Assembly: GCA_900551415.1 (NCBI GenBank)
Contig: URWB01000033.1
Span: 1 to 19,551, forward strand
Direction of reading: 5' to 3'
DNA: 19,551 nt
Source: an uncultured Eubacteriales bacterium
Lineage (GTDB): Bacteria; Bacillota; Clostridia; Peptostreptococcales; Anaerovoracaceae
Below the pieces are notes generated by a model, which was not told where the DNA came from, made no database searches, and saw only the letters and a program-made list of their open reading frames with translations. Positions 15,115 to 19,551 of this stretch are shown one piece after another. Each line of letters begins with the position of its first letter. Within the stretch, counting starts at the first letter, position 1. The position numbers and the translations under genes were made by a program.

Positions 15115-15405
15115 TCACTTCCCGAAAAGATCGCTATGAGTACCGGTGCGGGTCAGCGTCAGCACCAATACTTCGTCTTCTAATCGGTAGACCAGCAGCC
15201 AGTTCGGAAGAATGTGACATTCGCGATGTCCAATCCAATTTCCGGTCAGTGCGTGGTCTTTATTCTTTTCAGGAAGAGTTTCGCCCATAGCAAGTACTGT
15301 GATCACTTCCCGCAGTAATTCCATCTTTAGTCCTCGTTTTTTTGCCAGCTTAAAGTCCTTTTTGAACTGAGTCGTGGTCTTAACGATATATTTTGTGTCT
15401 TTCAT
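15115..15405 (-). CDS. YafQ-family type II toxin (RelE/ParE superfamily mRNA interferase)
   Basis: Seen: 96 residues, full length for the family. The diagnostic C-terminal half reads DHALTGNWIGHRECHILPNW, then LLVYRLEDEVLVLTLTRTGT and HSDLF. From memory of E. coli YafQ (His50, His63, Asp67, Trp68, His87, Phe91), the matching residues are His51, His64, Asn68, Trp69, His90 and Phe94. Every position is kept except Asp67, which is Asn here. Family knowledge: YafQ cleaves mRNA in the ribosomal A site and is neutralised by DinJ. The ATG overlaps the antitoxin stop as ATGA, so the pair is translationally coupled. A strong terminator follows. Whether the Asn variant is still active cannot be judged from sequence. 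Confidence 0.93.
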   Translation of the reverse strand: MKDTKYIVKTTTQFKKDFKLAKKRGLKMELLREVITVLAMGETLPEKNKDHALTGNWIGHRECHILPNWLLVYRLEDEVLVLTLTRTGTHSDLFGK

Positions 15406-15680
15406 CCATTCAAATCTGCAAACAGATCATCCAAGCTGCGGTAGCCTTTCACAGATGGATCCTTTGCAATCCTTTCTGCCTCCAACATCGCGGCAATCGT
15501 TTCAGGATTCGGCTGATTTAAAGAAATATCAAAGGGGATACGCCCTTCACGCAGTGATTGCCGCACAAAAATGTTAAACGCTGTAGACAGATTCATCCCG
15601 AGTTCATTAAAGAGCGCATCTGCCTGTGCCTTCAGATCCGCATCCATGCGAATGCTGATATTGGTAGTTTGTCCGGCCAT
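15402..15680 (-). CDS. RelB/DinJ-family antitoxin
   Basis: Seen: 92 residues. The start at 15680 is chosen because AAAGGAG lies 8 bases upstream; the longer frame from 15749 would cross the promoter. The N-terminus NISIRMDADLKAQADALFNE is a ribbon-helix-helix DNA-binding domain, and GMNLSTAFNIFVRQSLREGR is the characteristic DinJ helix. The C-terminal tail (about 55-92), ending DLFADLNG, should wrap the toxin. Family knowledge: it neutralises the YafQ toxin and, alone or as a complex, represses its own promoter. Upstream repeats TTTGCACGA at 15722 and 15743 are candidate operators. Confidence 0.93.
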   Translation of the reverse strand: MAGQTTNISIRMDADLKAQADALFNELGMNLSTAFNIFVRQSLREGRIPFDISLNQPNPETIAAMLEAERIAKDPSVKGYRSLDDLFADLNG

Positions 15681-15710
15681 AAGATCATCTCCTTTCTCAT
15701 TTGTAGCTTC

Positions 15711-15751
15711 AGTATATGCTATTTGCACGAAAATTTCAATACTTTGCACGA
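15711..15751 (-). promoter_or_regulatory. Toxin-antitoxin promoter with direct-repeat operator
   Basis: The minus strand has -35 TTGAAA (15739-15734), a 17-bp spacer and -10 TATACT (15716-15711). Two identical 9-base direct repeats TCGTGCAAA (15751-15743 and 15730-15722), 21 bp or two helical turns apart, flank the -35. They are good candidates for antitoxin binding. Confidence 0.75.
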
Positions 15752-15799
15752 TTTTTTTGAAAAAGCAAAATTCTTATATCATGCATCAGCCGTGAATTT

Positions 15800-16522
15800 T
15801 TACCCGCACAGCGCGTTGATCTCGTCGGCACTGACGGTGTAGACCATCTTGGAATCCTTGAGGCGGACGTAATAACTGCTGCCGATTTTGCTTCCGACCT
15901 GCAATGTAAATTGTACTGCTGTGCTTCCGCCGTCATCTGCCGTCTGTTTTCCCTTAACGGTAAAGGACATTTGCGGTTTGTCAAGGCCGTAGGACGCAAG
16001 CGCGGCCTTGTCTGCCTTGTAGGTCACGTAGGTCTCAAAGTTCAGACCGCGTACGCCGTCGACAATCTCCTGCGCAGTGGATACGGTATCGCCGTCTTCC
16101 TCTGCCTCACTGCTCGTCTCATCAGAGTCCGCACTGTCACCTGTGTCGGCATCGGTTTCATCCGTTTCATCTCCGGCATTTTTCGTCAGATCATAGACTG
16201 TGGTTTTACCGTCCGCGGTCACGCGCAGTTCGGTATCCTCTTCATAGATTGGCAGGCTTTCGACCTGCAAATGATCATCGATCGTGTACTGAAAATCTTC
16301 CATATAGTCACCGGAAACCGTGTAGACCGTATGCTCGCCTGCAAGCTGCGCGTAATACTCGCCCGAGACATCGTTGTAATCGCCGGTCAAAATCTCGACC
16401 GACGCGCCGTCCGCAGTCGTATAGGAGATCACGCTCTGCGGCTCATCGAGTCCGTACTGCGCGAAGTCCGTCACGTTCTCCAGCGCCCGCGTCGCGGTAA
16501 TATCAGCCAGCGCGTATTCCAT
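15800..16522 (-). CDS. DUF4340 domain protein, 5'-truncated remnant of a Gld-type ABC operon
   Basis: Seen: 240 residues from the first in-frame ATG, but DUF4340-like sequence continues upstream in the same frame to about 16614 (GETYALQKDADANWQWPEDP). The start is therefore artificial and the true N-terminus with its membrane anchor is missing. Repeated DUF4340 motifs are visible: NVTDFAQYGLDEPQ, GEYYAQLAGEHTVYTVSGDY, and again ALASYGLDKPQ and SYYVRLKDSKMVYTVSADE. An acidic Asp/Glu/Thr-rich insertion lies near residues 115-145. Family knowledge: DUF4340 proteins are extracytoplasmic and usually encoded after a GldG-like gene in ABC transporter operons; their biochemical role is unknown. It overlaps the shifted tail of the upstream chimeric gene by 52 bp. 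Without a signal or anchor it would stay in the cytoplasm, so it is probably non-functional unless the deletion is an assembly error. Confidence 0.8.
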   Translation of the reverse strand: MEYALADITATRALENVTDFAQYGLDEPQSVISYTTADGASVEILTGDYNDVSGEYYAQLAGEHTVYTVSGDYMEDFQYTIDDHLQVESLPIYEEDTELRVTADGKTTVYDLTKNAGDETDETDADTGDSADSDETSSEAEEDGDTVSTAQEIVDGVRGLNFETYVTYKADKAALASYGLDKPQMSFTVKGKQTADDGGSTAVQFTLQVGSKIGSSYYVRLKDSKMVYTVSADEINALCG

Positions 16523-17625
16523 ATAGCTGACCGTCGTCTGGCTGACCGGAAATTCCGGATCCTCCGGCCACTGCCAATTGGCATCCGCATCCTTCTGCAG
16601 GGCATAAGTCTCGCCGCGATATCTCCATCCTCTTTTTCGGCATCGGTCGCCTGTAATCCCTTGATCTTGGAATAAGCGTCCGCGGTCGTAGACAGCAGCG
16701 CGGTCACGCTGAGGCTCGCGTCAGTCTCGTCTGCCTCTGCCTGCTCTGTCTCATCTGTCTGCGCTGTGATTTTCAACCCTTGCGTCATCGGCATCAGGAC
16801 GTAATAGTTGCCGCTGATCAGCGGTTCTGTAATCTCATGGTTTTCCAGCTGCGGGATCAGATAGTTCGGGTAGTTGGACATAAAGTAACTGCTGTCGCCC
16901 TCGACGACCATACCATCCACAGCCTCAACCCCGCGTTTTGCCATCATCGCATGCAGGCGCGGCAGATCTTCCGCGTCGCAGTCGGTAAACAGCATCAGGC
17001 TGCCGTTTTCTGCGAGGTGGGCTTCGATTTTATCGATCTCTTCCTGCGAAAGGTCGGAAGCCGGACTGTAGAGCAGCAGCGCCGCGCAGTCTGGCGGGAT
17101 GTTTTCCTCGGTCAGAAGGTTCAACTGCGTGAGGCTGATGTTTCCATTCTCGAAACTGCTGACCAGATTCGACGGCAGTTCGTCCTCGCCATGACCGCTG
17201 AGGTAATAAACCCTGGTCTGCGTGTCAGAGGTAACGAAATTGACCGCCGCGGTCAGCGCGCCTTCGCCGTTGTATGAAGTAACCGTATTGTACTCCTCGT
17301 CATAGGAGCTCTCATAAATGTCGTAATAGCTGATATAGCGCGACTTGGACGCGGCGGCGCTCGTCACGACCAGACTGTTGTTGTAGAGGTCCTCGGTCGT
17401 ATAGGCATAGGCAAAATTCGGATTGGCTACCGGATTGATTTTTTCGACCTTGACATGTTTGCTGAGATTCTCATAGCGCGCGAGCGTTTTTTGGATGGTC
17501 GTGGATTTACCGGCGCCGTTCGGCCCCAAAAATCCGTACACATGTCCATTCTCGATGGTGAAGGATAAATCGTCTACGGCCACATGTTCGCCGTAGCGTT
17601 TGCATAAATGTTTTACCTCGATCAT
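16471..17625 (-). CDS. Chimeric remnant: ABC ATPase N-terminus fused to GldG-like domain
   Basis: Seen: 384 residues in three parts. Residues 1-44 are the start of an ABC ATPase, ending just after Walker A (GPNGAGKSTTI). Residues of about 45-336 match the extracytoplasmic domain of GldG-type proteins (KTLARYENLSKHVKVEKINP, YYLSGHGEDELPSNLVSSFE, LLLYSPASDLS). The last 48 residues (Arg/Trp-rich) are an out-of-frame reading of the DUF4340 gene. Family knowledge: the normal order is ATPase, permease, GldG, DUF4340. The parts missing at the first joint are most of the ATPase, the whole permease and the GldG anchor. At the second joint (about 16612-16622) the GldG C-terminus and the DUF4340 N-terminus are missing. 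The joined product lacks signature, Walker B and membrane segments, so it cannot work as a transporter. A good promoter is still present. It is either a decayed operon or an assembly collapse. Confidence 0.85.
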   Translation of the reverse strand: MIEVKHLCKRYGEHVAVDDLSFTIENGHVYGFLGPNGAGKSTTIQKTLARYENLSKHVKVEKINPVANPNFAYAYTTEDLYNNSLVVTSAAASKSRYISYYDIYESSYDEEYNTVTSYNGEGALTAAVNFVTSDTQTRVYYLSGHGEDELPSNLVSSFENGNISLTQLNLLTEENIPPDCAALLLYSPASDLSQEEIDKIEAHLAENGSLMLFTDCDAEDLPRLHAMMAKRGVEAVDGMVVEGDSSYFMSNYPNYLIPQLENHEITEPLISGNYYVLMPMTQGLKITAQTDETEQAEADETDASLSVTALLSTTADAYSKIKGLQATDAEKEDGDIAARLMPCRRMRMPIGSGRRIRNFRSARRRSAIWNTRWLILPRRGRWRT

Positions 17626-17660
17626 CTTGCATAAGGTCCTTTCATATAAATTCCAGCACC

Positions 17661-17690
17661 GTTATAAACCTTTGTAATTCCAAAGGTCAA
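17661..17690 (-). promoter_or_regulatory. Promoter of the broken Gld-type ABC operon
   Basis: The minus strand has TTGACC (17690-17685), an 18-bp spacer and TATAAC (17666-17661). An AAAGGA ribosome site follows, 11 bases before the ATG at 17625. Confidence 0.7.
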
Positions 17691-17974
17691 CGGACTTTCC
17701 CCAAACCCCATCCAAAGTTCAGCCTCCCGACACCTGTGTGAAAAATTTTCCTCGAAACTTTCAAAATCCACACTGCACGCACACGCTTTCTGTTTTTCAA
17801 ATATCATCCTTTTTTTCTGAAACTCTTTGTATCGTTTGCAGGAAGGCGCGACAGGTGTACCTCTTCGACGCGAACGATTCTCGGCATGACGCTTCCCTGC
17901 CATGCCGAGGCGATGCACGCCTGCTCCCATGACCCTTCCCCAGCTCAACTTTCCCAAATCCGAAGCTTTTACCT

Positions 17975-18161
17975 GCAAAGATGTAACGTGTTACGAAAAA
18001 AAGCTCTAAACAGAACTTTCTATGTTGTGCTAAACAATAAATTTGTTTTTTATCATTAAATATTAAGATTTATTTTGTGTTTACAAATAAATCTTAACCT
18101 CATCGACGAGAAATCGACCTTACCGTTACATGAACGCCGCATCGTGAGTACATCTTTTTGC
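17975..18161. repeat. AT-rich non-coding segment bounded by short inverted repeats
   Basis: The left end is GCAAAGATGTAACG, immediately followed by a GTAAC/GTTAC dyad. The right end is GTACATCTTTTTGCG, inverted. The interior is very AT-rich with a perfect 13-bp inverted repeat, TTAAGATTTATTT / AAATAAATCTTAA (18063-18097). The same end motifs bound 3511-3716. No gene is supported in 17691-18277. Confidence 0.35.
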
Positions 18162-18177
18162 GATTTTTATATCAAAA

Positions 18178-18243
18178 AGCGGCGCGCGGCATGGGGACAG
18201 CAGGACCAACGCGCGGCATGGGAGCGGCAAGAGCGGCGCGCGG
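18178..18243 (+). repeat. GC-rich short direct repeats
   Basis: CGCGCGGCATGGG occurs at 18183 and 18210, and AGCGGCGCGCGG at 18178 and 18232. This GC-rich block contrasts sharply with the AT-rich stretch just before it. It is low-complexity intergenic DNA with no assigned function. Confidence 0.7.
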
Positions 18244-18277
18244 GATAATTTTTCTTGATTTTTAACGCAAAAAACAC

Positions 18278-18308
18278 TTGACTATACGGTTACCGTATAC
18301 TTTATGAT
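18278..18308 (+). promoter_or_regulatory. MerR-type promoter/operator of the second MATE gene
   Basis: TTGACT (-35, 18278-18283) and TATGAT (-10, 18303-18308) are separated by 19 bp. The spacer region holds the perfect 17-base palindrome TATACGGTTACCGTATA (18283-18299). An over-long spacer with a centred dyad is the hallmark of promoters activated by MerR-family regulators through DNA distortion. No merR gene is adjacent. Confidence 0.85.
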
Positions 18309-18321
18309 AGATACAGGATGA

Positions 18322-18400
18322 GGCTCACGACCGGATTCCACGATGCAAAATCCGGCAAAATCCACACGAACTATACTGACACTCAGTGACTGCGTGAGCC
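18322..18400 (+). promoter_or_regulatory. Structured 5' leader of the second MATE gene
   Basis: GGCTCACG (18322-18329) pairs with CGTGAGCC (18393-18400). It encloses CCGGATT/AATCCGG (18331-18355) and ACTGA/TCAGT (18375-18387), giving a compact three-way junction. The ribosome site AAGGAG begins 5 bases after the closing stem. No terminator is present, so any control would act on translation or RNA stability. I do not recognise a known riboswitch class. Confidence 0.5.
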
Positions 18401-18419
18401 GATTAAGGAGTTGATTTTT

Positions 18420-19537
18420 ATGACATTACAAGCAAAACAAAGCATCAAAAGCAGGTTCATCCAATACGTCCTGCCTTCTGTGGCAGCGATGTGGGTTTAT
18501 ACCATTTACACGATGGCAGACGGTATTTTCGTTGCCAGAGGAGTCGGAGAACAGGCGCTGGCCGCGGTCAACCTCTGTATGCCGATGATCAACGGCGCTT
18601 TTTCGATGGGCATCCTCTTTGCCGTCGGCGCGAGCACCAAAGCCTCCATTCATAAGGGACGCGGCGATACCCAGGAATCCAATCGCGTATTTACGCTGGG
18701 CGCGATGACCGTCGCGGGCATCGGTCTTTTGTCCACCCTGTTCGTACTTCTGCTGCTCCCTCAGCTCGCCCGACTTTTGGGCGCTGACGCGCATACACTG
18801 CCGTACGTAAAAGGCTACCTGGGCATTATCGGGCTCTTCCTGCCTTTTTACATGACTTCCTACTATTTAGAAGTGCTTGTAAAAGCAGATGGCTTCCCGA
18901 AACTTGCCATCAAGACCAGTATCGCGGGCGCGATGACGAACATCGTCCTCGACGCGATCTTTGTGCTGGTCTTTCACTGGGGCATCGAAGGCGCCGCGGT
19001 AGCAACCGGACTTTCACAGGCGATGACCTTCAGCATTTATCTGCGCCACTTTCTCGCGCGCAGGCCTTCACGCAAGGCGGCCGCCTCTGCCGCAAAGAGC
19101 AGCGGAGAAGCCGACGGGAATGCTGCCGTTCCTGCTGCAGCCAACACCGGCTTCACCTTTGTCCATGTCCGCTGGCAGCCGCAGGCGGTATTCCGTTTCG
19201 CGAAGCTGGGACTTGCGGACTGCGTAACCGAGCTCTCCATCGGGCTTTGCATCTTCGTCTTTAACCGCACACTGCTCGCGGTTTCCGGCAGCGACGGCGT
19301 GGTCATCTATACGGTGATCTCCTATTTCGCGCAGCTTGTGCTGATGACGATGATGGGGATCAATCAAGGTTCTCAGCCGCTGATCAGTTATTATTACGGC
19401 CGAGGAAAATCCGACTTTTGCAGCTATATTTTCCGTCTGGCGCTGTGCTGTGCCGGCGTTTGCGCGATTGTCGCGTTTGTGATCGGATTTTTATGTCCGG
19501 CGCCGATTGTCAACATTTATATCGACCACGAAACCAG
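18420..19537 (+). CDS. MATE family efflux transporter, 3'-truncated by contig end
   Basis: Seen: about 372 residues from the ATG at 18420, which has AAGGAG 9 bases upstream; the open frame runs to the contig edge. The N-terminal MATE features are FIQYVLPSVAAMWVYTIYTM, then ADGIFVARGVGEQALAAVNL. The first six helices are followed by a polar, Ala/Ser-rich loop (about residues 210-245), and then the second half with TVISYFAQLVLMTMMGINQG and SQPLISYYYGRG. About 70-90 residues are missing. Family knowledge: cation-coupled exporters in the cytoplasmic membrane; the substrate is unknown. It differs clearly from the MATE protein at 8601-9980. It is driven by a MerR-type promoter, which suggests induction by an effector of a MerR regulator, and has a structured leader. 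The final 14 bases of the frame are adapter, so the last codons are artificial. Confidence 0.9.
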
Positions 19538-19551
19538 AGATCGGAAGAGCG
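19538..19551 (+). other. Illumina TruSeq adapter sequence at contig end
   Basis: The last 14 bases read AGATCGGAAGAGCG, identical to the first bases of the TruSeq read-2 adapter. They are not genomic. Confidence 0.93.

Noticed and set aside
15681..15749. Longer antitoxin start at 15749
   Set aside because: It would run across the -35, -10 and operator repeats; the start at 15680 has a strong ribosome site.
17622..17978. 118-codon minus-strand open frame ahead of the chimeric ABC gene
   Set aside because: No family features, overlaps the TTGACC/TATAAC promoter, and has no good ribosome site.
18426..18794. Minus-strand open frame
   Set aside because: It is the antisense shadow of the second MATE gene, which has a promoter, ribosome site and clear family motifs on the plus strand.

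Overview
The window looks like chromosomal DNA of a low-to-mid GC anaerobic Firmicute, most likely Clostridia. The main evidence is a class I heat-shock operon hrcA-grpE-dnaK-dnaJ behind a perfect CIRCE operator, followed further along the same strand by prmA and rsmE. Strong AAGGAGG-type ribosome sites, TTGACA/TATAAT-type promoters and abundant intrinsic terminators fit this. I cannot name a genus. The contig ends in 14 bases identical to the start of an Illumina TruSeq adapter (19538-19551), so it is a draft assembly with an artefactual right edge.

Layout, left to right. 112-1944: rsmE and prmA on the minus strand. 1994-2422: four exact 102-bp tandem repeats plus a partial fifth, in the divergent gap between prmA and a MerR/GyrI-type regulator (2577-3407, plus strand). 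3408-4120: gene-free DNA with hairpins, a structured element (copy A) and a bidirectional terminator. 4121-6322: a secreted beta-helix-type surface protein on the minus strand. Its leader of about 375 nt carries a c-di-GMP-I-like (GEMM) aptamer next to the promoter and a second structured element (copy B) homologous to copy A. 6896-9980: an ABC-F ATPase with its own promoter and a hairpin/mini-ORF leader, and a MATE exporter. 10063-14996: the heat-shock operon. 15115-15751: a DinJ/YafQ-type toxin-antitoxin pair with promoter, operator-like repeats and terminator. 15800-17690: the collapsed remains of a GldA/F/G-DUF4340 ABC operon. 17691-18277: gene-free DNA. 18278-19537: a second MATE exporter, cut by the contig end, behind a MerR-type 19-bp-spacer promoter and a structured leader.

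How it fits together: HrcA should repress its own operon through CIRCE. The usual neighbourhood dnaJ-prmA-rsmE is split by about 8 kb of accessory genes for drug export, ribosome protection or translation, and cell-surface function. The most interesting region is 3700-6711. There a surface protein appears to be under second-messenger RNA control, and a three-way-junction element occurs twice with different stem sequences but preserved pairing, as expected of a selected structured RNA. All RNA structures were folded by eye and need covariance searches.
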